Assembly: GCF_900187615.1 (NCBI RefSeq)
Contig: NZ_FYDO01000021.1
Span: forward strand, 62,001 to 126,000
Length of the DNA stretch: 64,000 nucleotides
Direction of reading: 5' to 3'
From: Pseudomonas sp. Irchel s3f7
Lineage (GTDB): Bacteria; Pseudomonadota; Gammaproteobacteria; Pseudomonadales; Pseudomonadaceae
Positions 1 through 8,992 of the stretch are shown here, in pieces (within the stretch, counting starts at the first letter, position 1; the number at the start of each line of letters is the position of its first letter). Both the position numbers and the translations under genes were made by a program. Under the pieces are notes generated by a model that searched no databases, had not been told where the DNA came from, and saw only the letters and a list, made by a program, of their open reading frames with translations.

Positions 1-269
1 GGCGCCCCGGCGTTGCCATACAACCCCGGGATAAAGGTGCCCGTGGCCGGGTTGCCACTGGGGCTGAACAACACGCCCTGCTCCCCCGGACTCGGCGCCC
101 GCCAGTGACGTGCTTTGCCGGCAGCCAAGCTATGCCAGCGCACCCAGGCACTGACCCAGGCCCCGGCCTTGACCCGCACCCGGGCGGCCAGAAGATCGAC
201 GCCGACCACCACGCAGGGCATCAGCATCGCGGCAATCATCCGGTCGTGTTCAGCGCTGGCGTATCCCAT
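1..269 (-). CDS. Phage baseplate assembly protein V (spike), partial
   Basis: The gene runs off the left edge, so only about the first 89 residues are present. The start ATG follows a GGAGG box at 7 nt and overlaps the end of the preceding gene. The N-terminus (MGYASAEHDRMIAAML) followed by a stretch on charge, current, and the conserved H-W-R-x-P-S-P-G-E-Q-G pattern is typical of P2-type gpV spike proteins, which form the central needle hub of contractile tails. This implies a myovirus-like tail behind the lambda-like head. Family call is from motif memory; the C-terminal spike is not visible. Confidence 0.72.
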   Translation of the reverse strand, partial: MGYASAEHDRMIAAMLMPCVVVGVDLLAARVRVKAGAWVSAWVRWHSLAAGKARHWRAPSPGEQGVLFSPSGNPATGTFIPGLYGNAGA

Positions 270-805
270 GCCAGATCCTCCGGTTGAAAGTAGTGATCTT
301 CATTGCCGGTACCGGTGCAGCCGTCGACGTTCAGGTACAGCGTGCCGGGCGGTTCGTTGGGCCACAGCCACTCGACTTCCCCGAGGTAGATCTGCTGGGT
401 CCACTCCACCGTCCACACGGTGTAACCATCCAGCTCCGGCTTGGTCCAGTCCTGACGCGAGGCCACGAACTGCGCCTGTTCGACGTTATCCAATCCCCAG
501 GTCTGCGCCCTGAGCAGGATCGCGATCTGTGTAGCCAGCTGCGCGCCCAGCTGCTGATGCCGCGCCAGTTCGGGCCCGACGATGGCCCGCACTTCAAAAC
601 GCAGCACCAGCACCGTTTCGCCGGTGCCAATGTCTGTCCCGGGTTCAAATTCCACCGGTTCCAGAAACACGGCGGGCAGCGGCAGTCCGACCCTGCCATC
701 AATTTCAGGACAGGTCGCCACAAAATTCAGCTGCGGCAACGCCTGTCGAATGTGCTCTTCGATCGCCGCGTACAGGACATCGAGCGTCAGTGATTGATCA
801 GACAC
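236..805 (-). CDS. Phage tail/head-completion protein, unassigned
   Basis: A 189-residue soluble protein with no signal peptide or membrane segment. It lies between the gpZ-like gene (8-nt overlap) and the gpV gene (34-nt overlap), so it is translated as part of the late structural operon. Position suggests a tail terminator or tail-completion protein, which in other phages sits between head-tail joining and tail genes. The mixed alpha/beta composition and length fit that class, but I do not recognise a specific family. Confidence 0.6.
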   Translation of the reverse strand: MSDQSLTLDVLYAAIEEHIRQALPQLNFVATCPEIDGRVGLPLPAVFLEPVEFEPGTDIGTGETVLVLRFEVRAIVGPELARHQQLGAQLATQIAILLRAQTWGLDNVEQAQFVASRQDWTKPELDGYTVWTVEWTQQIYLGEVEWLWPNEPPGTLYLNVDGCTGTGNEDHYFQPEDLAWDTPALNTTG

Positions 806-1430
806 GAGTCGTTCCTTTCAGGTATTTGTGCAGTTCAAAGTTCAGTTCCTGCTTGAGCACGACCAGCAGACGCTCGTCGGCTTTTTGCGCCCAGGCATTG
901 AACGGCCCCTCGACGTCTTCGAGCGAGACCTTGGCCTTGGCCAGTGGAAAGCGATCATCGTTTTCCGCGATCCAGCCCGAACTCGTGCCTCCAGCTGCGG
1001 ACGCGCCGCCGGGATAGTCATCCGGATTGAAATGTTTGCTGGCTGTACGGATCCAGATGTCCGCCTTGTTGCCATACACTTTTTTGTAGAAGGCGCCTTG
1101 ATACCGCCGCCCCGCCACCGAGACACCGGCCTTGCCCTGCCTGGGCTTCCCTACCCGGCTGGCTTCCATCGCGTTGACACCGAACCAGAGCTTTCCTGAG
1201 TCGGCGTTGCCTTTGATCGGATAGCTGCGCAGACGCTGACGCACCGCCCGCAATGCGATGCGCTCCTGCCGGCTGGCATCCCTGGCAATACGCGTGGCCA
1301 GCCAGCCCAAGGTCTTGTTGATCGCTCGGCGCTGAGCGGCGGCAACCGCCTTGGGCACCACCTTGGCCAAGTCGTTAAACGCCTGCATGTCCTTGGCCGA
1401 GAGCTGCAAGGTGATTGGTACGGCGCTCAT
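798..1430 (-). CDS. Minor tail protein Z-like phage protein
   Basis: 210 residues, rich in Lys and Arg in the first half (many AxRRAINKTLG-type residues), then a C-terminal helical region. The pattern 'QRRAINKTLGWLATRIARDASRQ' region resembles the lambda gpZ/HK97 gp10 group of tail-completion proteins. The stop overlaps the next gene by 8 nt and the start overlaps the joining protein by 4 nt (ATGA). Role by family: joining or completion of the tail tube. Assignment is moderate. Confidence 0.6.
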   Translation of the reverse strand: MSAVPITLQLSAKDMQAFNDLAKVVPKAVAAAQRRAINKTLGWLATRIARDASRQERIALRAVRQRLRSYPIKGNADSGKLWFGVNAMEASRVGKPRQGKAGVSVAGRRYQGAFYKKVYGNKADIWIRTASKHFNPDDYPGGASAAGGTSSGWIAENDDRFPLAKAKVSLEDVEGPFNAWAQKADERLLVVLKQELNFELHKYLKGTTRV

Positions 1431-1741
1431 GGATTTAACCTCAGGATCAACGCCACCATGCCATCACCACCCGGTTCAATGCCGATCAAGGTGTATTCGC
1501 CCCCGCCATCCAAGGCGGGCAGCTCGATCTGCACCGTTTGCGCTTTTTCAACGCCTGCCGCATCAGCCACACGGACCTCGAAGCAAGGTTCACGCAGCCC
1601 CGTTTTCGTCCGTCCAATTTTTGGCTGCAACCAGGGCGCCGCGAACATGCCCAGCACCCGCCGACCTTCGATGTAGCCGACGTCGGCCAAAGTGTCGAAC
1701 ACCACGCTGTCGATCTGCGCGACCAGGTCTCGAAAGGCCAT
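1427..1741 (-). CDS. Head-tail joining protein (gpFII-like)
   Basis: I choose the ATG at 1741, two bases after the capsid stop, giving 104 residues (MAFRDLVAQIDSVVFD...). A longer reading to 1783 would overlap the capsid gene. The motif 'FDTLADVGYIEGRRVLGMF' and an acidic beta-rich C-terminus resemble small phage attachment proteins of the lambda FII class, and the position directly after the major capsid gene fits. The stop overlaps the gpZ-like gene. Function by family: it sits on the portal ring to accept the tail. Confidence 0.55.
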   Translation of the reverse strand: MAFRDLVAQIDSVVFDTLADVGYIEGRRVLGMFAAPWLQPKIGRTKTGLREPCFEVRVADAAGVEKAQTVQIELPALDGGGEYTLIGIEPGGDGMVALILRLNP

Positions 1742-1743
1742 GC

Positions 1744-2739
1744 TCAGAGCGTCAGCAGGATCTGCGCCCGTGGCCGCGTGCACAGGTGCAACGGGTTGGA
1801 CTGGGCTTCGCCAGACATGCCCTTATTGAACGGCATTGGCTCCAGCTTGCTGTAATACGGCAGGCCTTGGGTGTTGGCCGTCTCCATGTAGTCCGCCGGG
1901 GCAAAGCAGGAGATGTACAGATCCGGTACGCCTTCCGGAATCAGCAAGGCTTGATCGTCATGGATAAAGGCCACCCCGGCGATGCGCCCGCGATAACGTT
2001 CCCAGACAATGCCGCCCAGCTCGAAGCTTTCCCGTGCATCGCCACGCAACTCGGCTGCCTGGATCGTATTGAGGAAGGTTTCTTCAACCGACTTGTGCGT
2101 GATCAGTTTGTCCCAGAAGGTCTTGCCACAGAAGGCCCGCGAACCCGAGCTGGTGACGTTGCCCAATTCATCCTCCTGCATGTCCAGCGCTTCGGCGCAC
2201 TTGACCCGGACTTTTGTGGCTGGGTCGTTCAGGCCCATGGACAGGACTTGTTGCTCCACACCAAACGCCTGATAGATGTTCAGCAGGACCGTGAAACCAT
2301 CCGCATCCAATACCAGGCCGTTGAGTGCGCCCATGCGTTGGAATTCATGGGTGGCATCGAGCTGACGCTTGGCTTTGCCCAGGCGTGCATTGACCACGCC
2401 CTGTACGGCCTGCAGCTCGGTCGCCGTACCAAAGGCACGAATGCCCTGAATTTCATCGGCCTTGATGGTGAAACGCTGCGGCAGGTGCACGGTGTTGAAC
2501 GGAATCATCTGACGCTTGCTCGCGCCGACGACCAGACCCGAGGTGCCACGTTCACCCGCCGGCACCAGGGCCAGGGTGTTGCCGTCCTTTTCGATCTGCA
2601 CGGTCAGGGTGGTGATGCCCTCTTCGCGAAACAGGCCCAGGCTGCTGATGCGGCCCGGCAGGTATTCCTGCTCATTGATCGCCGCCGTCAGCGAGGACAC
2701 AGAAAAAACATCGTCGGTAAAAATGCCAATATCGGCCAT
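1744..2739 (-). CDS. Major capsid protein (lambda gpE-like)
   Basis: 331 residues from the ATG at 2739 with a GGAG box about 10 nt upstream; a longer reading would pass through the upstream terminator hairpin. The N-terminus MADIGIFTDDVFSVSSLTAA, 'INEQEYLPGRI' and the later 'FWDKLITHKSVEETFLN' are characteristic of the gpE-type major capsid family. It assembles the icosahedral shell with gpD decoration. The gene follows gpD, protease, portal and gpW in canonical lambda order. Confidence 0.9.
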   Translation of the reverse strand: MADIGIFTDDVFSVSSLTAAINEQEYLPGRISSLGLFREEGITTLTVQIEKDGNTLALVPAGERGTSGLVVGASKRQMIPFNTVHLPQRFTIKADEIQGIRAFGTATELQAVQGVVNARLGKAKRQLDATHEFQRMGALNGLVLDADGFTVLLNIYQAFGVEQQVLSMGLNDPATKVRVKCAEALDMQEDELGNVTSSGSRAFCGKTFWDKLITHKSVEETFLNTIQAAELRGDARESFELGGIVWERYRGRIAGVAFIHDDQALLIPEGVPDLYISCFAPADYMETANTQGLPYYSKLEPMPFNKGMSGEAQSNPLHLCTRPRAQILLTL

Positions 2740-2753
2740 GAAAGGACTCTCCA

Positions 2754-2783
2754 GAAAAACAAAACCCCGCACAGGGCGGGGTT
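2754..2783 (-). terminator. Intrinsic terminator between gpD and gpE
   Basis: On the minus strand an 8-bp stem AACCCCGC/GCGGGGTT with a 5-nt loop is followed by a T-rich tract (TTTTGTTTTT). It lies after the gpD stop and before the gpE start, inside the head operon. It may set the gpD to gpE ratio or be relevant only to transcripts not modified by antiterminator Q. Confidence 0.7.
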
Positions 2784-2801
2784 GGGAAAAGGGGGACTGA
2801 C

Positions 2802-3146
2802 TTAGCGAACAATCACAAATTGAGCCGCCAAGGCAGCCTCGGCACCAGCATCGAGCCCGGTCAAATGCACCTCGCTGACCTCGGCCAGCCGCACCACCGC
2901 GCTGGCCCGACGTTCCTCGGTCGACTCGCCCAGCGGCCCGTACAAGATGCACGCCGCCACTTCCGTACCATCGATGGCGACGGGATCGTAGGGTGCAAAC
3001 TCATTGGTCGCGGTGACCAGCCCCAGCACCTGGCCGGCATTCAAGGCAGCACCCGCGGCCACCAGAATGGATTCACGAGAGATCTTCCCGGCCCCTTCGG
3101 AGAGCAGAAACTCGCCAGCGTGCAGCGTTTCGTACTTTACGGTCAT
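2802..3146 (-). CDS. Head decoration protein (lambda gpD-like)
   Basis: 114 residues. The pattern 'GEFLLSEGAGKISRESILVAAG' and 'AGQVLGLVTATNEFAPYDPVAIDGTEVAACILYGPL' is the gpD family signature. The trimeric protein caps the capsid threefold axes after expansion and stabilises the packaged head. The start ATG overlaps the stop of the protease gene (ATGA, 3143-3146). A terminator hairpin follows at 2754-2783. Confidence 0.9.
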   Translation of the reverse strand: MTVKYETLHAGEFLLSEGAGKISRESILVAAGAALNAGQVLGLVTATNEFAPYDPVAIDGTEVAACILYGPLGESTEERRASAVVRLAEVSEVHLTGLDAGAEAALAAQFVIVR

Positions 3147-4303
3147 GCTCGTGCTCCTTTTGCAGATTTGGATGACCCACCGTGGGCCGACTGACGGGCC
3201 GCCCAGATCGAGGGGGCATCTGGTTGTTTCGCCTGCACCTTCGGTGCGGGGTCATGATTGAGGGGCAAGCTGTTGTCGATTTCAAAGCCGTTGCCGCTGC
3301 TGACAATCTTGTCGAACAGCCGCGCCCGCACGGCGGGTTCGTCCAGCCCCGCCGCGACAAATTCGGCGCTGAACTCAGGCAACCGTGCCGCGACGCACAG
3401 GTCATGCACCACCTTGGCCCGGGTCAGACCCGCCTGGACGATCTCTTCGCTTTCAAGCTTGGTCGAGCTGAGCAGCGGCGCGACCAGGTTGCTGATCCCC
3501 GACTCGGCACAACGCTGAGTGATCAACAACGCCAACTTGGCCGAGTCGACCACGGGAGCAGGAGCAGGAGCGGGTGGATCGTGTGGCTCCGGCTCCGGAG
3601 TCGGCTCGAGCGCCTCATCAAGTTGGGCCAGCAGTTCGGCCGGTGCGTGCTGGTAACGCTGGAGCACCGCGCCCTGTCCGAGGCAGGCCTTGACCGTGAC
3701 GCCCTCGCCGACCTCATCGGCCAAGCCCAGGGCCACGGCTTCATTGGCGGTGAGCCAGGTTTCTTCATCGACCATGCGCCGCAGCTCGGCTTCATCAATG
3801 TTCGGCGCCTTGGACTTGTAGGCCGCGATAATCGCTTCCAGTGTCTGGTCCAGGGCGTCGGCCACCTTGCGCAAGTCGTCCGCGTCACCCGAGGCATAGG
3901 TCCAGGGGTTGTGGATCATGTACATGGCATTGGACGCGATCACCACCTTGTGGGCACCACACACCGCCACGCTGGCCGCACTGGCGGCCAAGGCATCGAT
4001 ACGCCCGGTGCAACGCTCGCCCAAACGCGACAACGCGTTGTGAATGGCCAGGCCGTCAAACAGGTCACCGCCGATGCTGTTGAACGCGACGATCACCGGA
4101 GATACGCCGTCATCCACGGCGCGCAGGTCTTGCACGAACTGGTTGGCCGTGACACCCCAGTAACCGATCTCGCCATACACGAACACTTCGATGGTGCGCT
4201 GTTCAGCGTCACCGCTGGCCTGCACCGTGTACCAGCTTTTGTCCTGTACCGGCACCCGCTGGCCAGCCTTGTTGTAAATGTGCGGACGCGTGTGTTTGCT
4301 CAT
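3143..4303 (-). CDS. ClpP-like (S14) head maturation protease / scaffold
   Basis: 386 residues. The N-terminal ClpP fold shows 'VYGEIGYWGVTA', 'FNSIGGDLFDGLAIHNAL', the nucleophile region 'ALAASAASVAVCG' and the histidine region 'MYMIHNPW', so the serine and histidine of the catalytic set are present. After residue about 215 a proline-rich linker leads to a helical C-terminal region that could act as scaffold, as in lambda gpC/Nu3. It is translationally coupled to the portal gene (ATGA at 4300) and to gpD. Confidence 0.88.
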   Translation of the reverse strand: MSKHTRPHIYNKAGQRVPVQDKSWYTVQASGDAEQRTIEVFVYGEIGYWGVTANQFVQDLRAVDDGVSPVIVAFNSIGGDLFDGLAIHNALSRLGERCTGRIDALAASAASVAVCGAHKVVIASNAMYMIHNPWTYASGDADDLRKVADALDQTLEAIIAAYKSKAPNIDEAELRRMVDEETWLTANEAVALGLADEVGEGVTVKACLGQGAVLQRYQHAPAELLAQLDEALEPTPEPEPHDPPAPAPAPVVDSAKLALLITQRCAESGISNLVAPLLSSTKLESEEIVQAGLTRAKVVHDLCVAARLPEFSAEFVAAGLDEPAVRARLFDKIVSSGNGFEIDNSLPLNHDPAPKVQAKQPDAPSIWAARQSAHGGSSKSAKGARA

Positions 4304-5784
4304 GTTTGATCCTTGTCGTCGAGCGCCTGAAGGAGGTCGACGAGCGTGCTGTAGTTGAGGCCCTTGCCGCGAGCCCGTTCGGCATCGGCGGCGTTTTCTT
4401 CGTCCACCGTTTCCGCGTCATACCCGGTGCGCAGGACCATCTCGCTGCGCGAGGCGAAGCCTGCGTTGACTTCCATCGTGCGTGACTGAACATCCTGAAC
4501 CGGATGGATATAGGCCCAGCCTTGCGGCACCCAGCGCGTACGCAGGTATTCACGGCGGCGCTGGGCGTAGTCCGGCAACAACACGGCGCCACTGAGCACC
4601 GCCATGTCCATCCAGGCCGCTCGCACCGGGCGACACAGCTGGTGCACATACACCCCAAATTGCAGTTGCTCCAGACGACGCCGAAACTCGGTAAGCACCA
4701 CCCGTAGCGCCCGGTCATTCACGTCACGCATGTCGCCGGTGAGAATCTCGTACGGCATCCCCGCACCGGCGGCCGCGGCCATTAATTGCTGACGCATGAA
4801 ATCCGAATAGTTGTTGCCCGCGTCCGGCGGCGTGGAAAACTCGACCTCCTCCCCGGGCAACAACTCCTGCATGGTCCCGGGCTCCAACGCGACCATGGGC
4901 GTGAAGCCGTCCGAGGCCAGGTTCAGCGGCGCGCCGGTGACGGGATCGATCGGGGTTTGAATGTCATCCGGTGACGGCTTTTTGATGAAGCCGGCGAACA
5001 GGTTGGCCACCTCCTGGCGGAACAACACCGCATCGTCGTAGTTGTCCAGGCTGCGCAGGCGTTTTAGGACCGGCGACAACCGCGGCAAGCCACGCAACTG
5101 ACCCGGCTCGACCGGTTCAAAAATGTGCAGCACCTGGCTGGCCGGCACGCGCACCAGTTGGTTGTAACCACTGTTCAATGACGAGGCGTCGCCGGGATGC
5201 GAGCGATACATCCAGTACGCTACTCGGCGACTGTCCGGACTGAACTCAATGCCAGCACGGATCACATTGCCGTTGCGTGTGGCCTCGAACTTGTCGTGCG
5301 GCACAAATTCCGGGGCCAGCACCTGAAGCTGCAACGGCACCACCAAGCCTTCGTCGAGGCTTCGTGGGCGCAAGCGGACGAAACATTCGCCAGCCGTTTC
5401 CACCGTCCGGGCGATCAGCGCCTGCTGCCCATAGAAGTCGGTCAAGCCATCGGCGTCGGACTCTTCGGCCCAATCGGCCCAGAGTTCCTGCAGCAGGTGC
5501 CGGAGTTCATCGTCCTGGGTTTTCGGCCGTGGCGTGATGCCGGTACCGATCAGGTTGCTGACCCGTTTGTCGATGACGTTGAAGGCGTACGGGTCGTTGC
5601 GCACCGCCGCCCGGGAACGTGAGCGCAGGTTGCGCAATGCCGGAATGGCAATGCTGTTGAAGCCGGCGTCGGGTGCATCCCAACTGGCGGAGCGACGCCC
5701 TTCGGCGGCCCCTTCGTAACTGGCCTTGATGTTCGACGGGAGCAGGAAACCGCTGCGACCCAAGGTGGGAAACTGACGAGCCAT
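4300..5784 (-). CDS. Portal protein (lambda gpB-like)
   Basis: 494 residues. Motifs 'RNLRSRSRAAVRNDPYAFNVIDKRVSNLIGTGI', 'HIFEPVEPGQLRGLPRLSPVLKRL' and 'GAGMPYEILTGDMRDVNDRALRVVL' are diagnostic of the lambda-type portal family. It forms the dodecameric DNA entry channel at one capsid vertex. Its ATG overlaps the gpW stop (TAATG), which gives coupled translation. Length is normal for the family (about 490-530 residues). Confidence 0.93.
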   Translation of the reverse strand: MARQFPTLGRSGFLLPSNIKASYEGAAEGRRSASWDAPDAGFNSIAIPALRNLRSRSRAAVRNDPYAFNVIDKRVSNLIGTGITPRPKTQDDELRHLLQELWADWAEESDADGLTDFYGQQALIARTVETAGECFVRLRPRSLDEGLVVPLQLQVLAPEFVPHDKFEATRNGNVIRAGIEFSPDSRRVAYWMYRSHPGDASSLNSGYNQLVRVPASQVLHIFEPVEPGQLRGLPRLSPVLKRLRSLDNYDDAVLFRQEVANLFAGFIKKPSPDDIQTPIDPVTGAPLNLASDGFTPMVALEPGTMQELLPGEEVEFSTPPDAGNNYSDFMRQQLMAAAAGAGMPYEILTGDMRDVNDRALRVVLTEFRRRLEQLQFGVYVHQLCRPVRAAWMDMAVLSGAVLLPDYAQRRREYLRTRWVPQGWAYIHPVQDVQSRTMEVNAGFASRSEMVLRTGYDAETVDEENAADAERARGKGLNYSTLVDLLQALDDKDQT

Positions 5785-5990
5785 TAGAGTCCCTTGCCTC
5801 CATGGTAAAGCCGCACGACACGCGACCGAGGCCCCGCCGCCGCGATCAGCGAGCTGCGAATTTCGTCGCGCGCCCTGAGCAGTTCGTCGATGTCACGGTA
5901 CTCAACGTTTCGATCCGCGTAGCGCACGATTTTCTCGCCGCGTGCGATTGCCGTCTCGACCGCATCGAGTTGCTGTTGGGTAAAGGCCAT
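5784..5990 (-). CDS. Head-tail joining protein gpW
   Basis: 68 residues beginning MAFTQQQLDAVETAIARGEKI, containing the 'V-Y-R-D-I-D-E-L' type helix pair and the basic C-terminus (PRSRVVRLYHGGKGL). This matches gpW, the small protein added after DNA packaging to close the head before tail attachment. Position between the terminase large subunit and the portal is canonical. Confidence 0.9.
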   Translation of the reverse strand: MAFTQQQLDAVETAIARGEKIVRYADRNVEYRDIDELLRARDEIRSSLIAAAGPRSRVVRLYHGGKGL

Positions 5991-6043
5991 GGGGATCGCT
6001 CTAAAAGAGAAAAACTACGTAAGGTAAAACTGCGTGCTTCCAC

Positions 6044-8050
6044 TCAGCGCCGCTTGAGGTAGCCGCTGCTGGAGCTTCGACGTTGTGGGGGGCGTGCTAC
6101 GGGCAGCGGTGCCACTGCCGGCTTGGCCGGTTGCGGTACGGAATCAGCAGGTGGCTGCCGGGGTGTTACCGGAGCGCTGACACGTTCGACCGTGACGGGT
6201 TTCTCGCCCGGTGGCGCCGCTTGAAACAGCGCGTTTTTCACCCGCTCCCAGTCGTGTTCCTTGTAGCGGTTCAGCCCTAGGTAATGCGCCATCGCCAGGC
6301 TGTACACCATCAGATCGAGGGCTTCGTTGCGCTCCGCTTTGCCCTTGACCCATTCAATTTTTTTGTAGCCTTTGACGTAGCGGGTCACCTTGCGCTCCGC
6401 GACACACTGGGCAAAAAAATCGTCCGGCAGGTCGTTGGCAAAGTGCAATGCACCGGGGCCGTCTTCCACCGGATAGCGGTTGTAAATCCAGTCCTTGGCG
6501 GTGTCGGTACCGATGAGCCATAGCTCTACGCCTTTGCGCTCGGTCTGGCCTTTCCAGGTGACATCCATCATCGATGGCCGCTGCGCAATTACCGGTCGAC
6601 CCGGCTTGCTCGCACCCTTGACCGCGAAGATGTTGCGCCAGCGGCGCAGCCGGCAGAACTGATACACCTCGTCGGTGTGGTTGCCGCCGGAGTCAATGCC
6701 AGCGGCGCGGATCGTCAGCTGCGCACCACATGGATGCGGGTAACGCACCTTGAGTTTGTCGTCGAGCACCGACCAGGTACGCTCATCGGAGGGATCACCC
6801 CAGATCACCTGGTAGTCGATGATCCAGCGCTCCATGCCGGCGCCCCACCCCACCACCATAAACTCCAGACGGTTGGCTTGAACGTCGACCGAGGCGGTGA
6901 GCATCAGCACGGCAAACGGCATCGAACCCAGCCCATAGGTTTCAAGGCGGGCCCGAGCCATCAGCACATCGGCTTTGGTTTGCTCTTGGGCGCTGTCCCA
7001 GACCTTGGCCAGACGGGTGTTATAGAACACCTGCATAGGCTCCAGATCACCGCGGGACATGGCAATCTTGGCCTTTTCGAACTGTTTGGCCAGCGCGGCC
7101 CAACCGGTCCAGCCGGGCGGCGAGTACAACGCATTGAGGTTGAAGCCGACGGTTTCGCCATCGCCCTGGGCATGGGCGCGCCACTCGCCCTTGGCCAACA
7201 TCTCGCCCTTGTGATGCTCTTCGATCAACACATCACAGTCAGACCCGGCGCACTGGTAGTGCGCCAGCTGGCAATCCGCCGAGTAATGCAGGCGCTCCCA
7301 TTCGAGGACCTGCATGTGCCCACAGGTCGGACATGGCACGTAGTAAAAACGCTGGTCGCTGGTTTCGAACAGATCGGCAATGCGCGAGGCGCCCCGGATC
7401 GTCGGCGAACTGGAAAAGTAGAACTTGGCGTTACGGCCAAAGGTACTGCCCCGGGTTTCAGCCAGTTCAATGGGGTCGCCCTCATCACCCACATCCACCA
7501 CCCAGCGATCCACTTCATCACCATAGATGTAGCGAGCCGACAGCTCGGACAGGTTGGCCGCTGAGCCGGCGGTGGTGATGTACAACGAACCACCTTCGAA
7601 CTCCTTGGTGTCCATGGTGTTGCGCGCATCGCGTGCACGGTTCGCCGCCACCCGCTCGCGCAACACCGGGGTGGCTTTGATGGTCTTGCCGATGCGCGAC
7701 GAGACCCGCTTGGCCAACCCCAGGCTGGGCAATAGCGTGAGAATGTTCGACGGCGCCATGTGGATCAGGCCGCCGATCCAGTTCAAGGCAATCTGGGTTT
7801 TCATCAACTGCGAGGCCACCATGGTGACCACGCGCTTGCACGGATGCGCCGGTGACAAACAGCGCATCGGTTCGCGGGCATACGGGGTCCGCGCCGTACG
7901 GTACTGGCCGGGTTCGGCGGCGCCGGCATCGCGTGGGATACGCATGTACTCGTCGGCCCACTGATCGATCCAGAGATCTGGGTCCGGTTGTAGCCCGCGG
8001 AAATGCGCCTCACGGTACACCGCTGCACCATTTGGGATCTCTGAGGGCAT
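6044..8050 (-). CDS. Terminase large subunit (lambda gpA-like)
   Basis: 668 residues. N-terminal translocase domain has a deviant Walker A region ('MVASQLMKTQ') and the Walker B-like 'RYIYGDEVDRW' with 'FYFSSSPTIRGASRI' after it, then the zinc-type cysteines 'CPTCGHMQ...C...C', and a C-terminal nuclease domain ('ASVDVQANRLEFMVVGWG', 'AAGIDSGGNHTDEVYQFC'). It cuts concatemers at cos and pumps DNA into the prohead. It starts 4 nt after the small subunit stop. Confidence 0.93.
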   Translation of the reverse strand: MPSEIPNGAAVYREAHFRGLQPDPDLWIDQWADEYMRIPRDAGAAEPGQYRTARTPYAREPMRCLSPAHPCKRVVTMVASQLMKTQIALNWIGGLIHMAPSNILTLLPSLGLAKRVSSRIGKTIKATPVLRERVAANRARDARNTMDTKEFEGGSLYITTAGSAANLSELSARYIYGDEVDRWVVDVGDEGDPIELAETRGSTFGRNAKFYFSSSPTIRGASRIADLFETSDQRFYYVPCPTCGHMQVLEWERLHYSADCQLAHYQCAGSDCDVLIEEHHKGEMLAKGEWRAHAQGDGETVGFNLNALYSPPGWTGWAALAKQFEKAKIAMSRGDLEPMQVFYNTRLAKVWDSAQEQTKADVLMARARLETYGLGSMPFAVLMLTASVDVQANRLEFMVVGWGAGMERWIIDYQVIWGDPSDERTWSVLDDKLKVRYPHPCGAQLTIRAAGIDSGGNHTDEVYQFCRLRRWRNIFAVKGASKPGRPVIAQRPSMMDVTWKGQTERKGVELWLIGTDTAKDWIYNRYPVEDGPGALHFANDLPDDFFAQCVAERKVTRYVKGYKKIEWVKGKAERNEALDLMVYSLAMAHYLGLNRYKEHDWERVKNALFQAAPPGEKPVTVERVSAPVTPRQPPADSVPQPAKPAVAPLPVARPPQRRSSSSGYLKRR

Positions 8051-8054
8051 AAAT

Positions 8055-8612
8055 TTAACTCGGGGTGACGGCGTGCTCTAGATCCGCCTTTGACACTCGT
8101 TCGGCGTCTTCCAGCGCTTGTCGAATGGCTGCAGTCAAAAGCCTCTCGATTTGCCAGGGGTCGGTCATCCCTGCCATTTCCGGGGCCAGGCGCGGAGGCA
8201 ATCCCAGCAACTGATCACGCACTAGGCGGCCAGCGTTATAGGCTGCATTCTCCACTGCCTTTCGCTCAACGAGTGTGCCCTGCTGGGTATGAAAGTTGGC
8301 CTGCTCTTGCAAGGCCAAATAGTGTTCCCGCATAGCGCGGGCCTTCTGAAAATCCGGCGTCAGTCCCAGCTGATCAGCTTCGATTTCTTCGCCTTCGCTG
8401 GGGGCATCGCGCTGAAGTCGCTGCTGCTCGTGTCGAGCAGCGACGCCGGCTTTACTCGGATCGCTGGTCATCGTCAGGAGCTGATCGCTAGCATTCACGT
8501 CAATCAACCCGGCGCCGTTCACAACCAGCCTTTCATTTTGGACCAATTTACTGATGTGCTGCCTCGACCAGCCCTTCAGTTCGCCGTATTCCTTGCGAGT
8601 TAAAAAAGCCAT
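8055..8612 (-). CDS. Terminase small subunit (Nu1-like)
   Basis: 185 residues. The first 45 residues form a winged helix-turn-helix (MAFLTRKEYGELKGWSRQHI then a SKLVQNERL turn), followed by a long charged helical region and a C-terminal segment that should bind the large subunit. It recognises cos DNA, for which a repeat-rich candidate lies just upstream (8613-8992). Order TerS-TerL-gpW-portal supports the call. Confidence 0.78.
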   Translation of the reverse strand: MAFLTRKEYGELKGWSRQHISKLVQNERLVVNGAGLIDVNASDQLLTMTSDPSKAGVAARHEQQRLQRDAPSEGEEIEADQLGLTPDFQKARAMREHYLALQEQANFHTQQGTLVERKAVENAAYNAGRLVRDQLLGLPPRLAPEMAGMTDPWQIERLLTAAIRQALEDAERVSKADLEHAVTPS

Positions 8613-8992
8613 ACGCCTTCACCTGTTTATTTGCGGGTAACGCGTAACCTTGTCAACTTACTTGACAGGCTTCCCAAGCGTTTATCCGGGAGTTTCATTC
8701 TGAACACCTGAATAGAGCAGATAGGCGTTACGACCAATCGTAGCGGGCCTGTGCTGAGAAATGATGAGGGGAAAAGTACAAACTTTGACGGCTCGAAATC
8801 AGGGATTTGCTGTCAACCTGTCAACCTGTGTCAACTAACTTTCAGACCCTGCCGCTAACGCGTTTGCGCGAGTCTTATGCCCCGTGTTCCTTGGAAGTTG
8901 CCAGGGTCCCCGGTGCATTTGGAAACCTCGAATCCCACCCTGGTTGAAGGCCGCGTTTGAAACGGAGGCAGTCGCAATAGTTTGTTTGAAGA
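8613..8992. other. Gene-free gap with TGTCAAC repeats, candidate cos/TerS-binding region
   Basis: No convincing gene in 380 nt. TGTCAAC occurs at 8651, 8811, 8819 and 8829; the copy at 8651 forms an inverted repeat with TTGACA at 8662-8667. In lambda, cos with its terminase-binding repeats sits immediately upstream of the small terminase gene, which is exactly where this region lies. No homology to lambda cosN was recognised, so this is positional inference. Confidence 0.35.
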
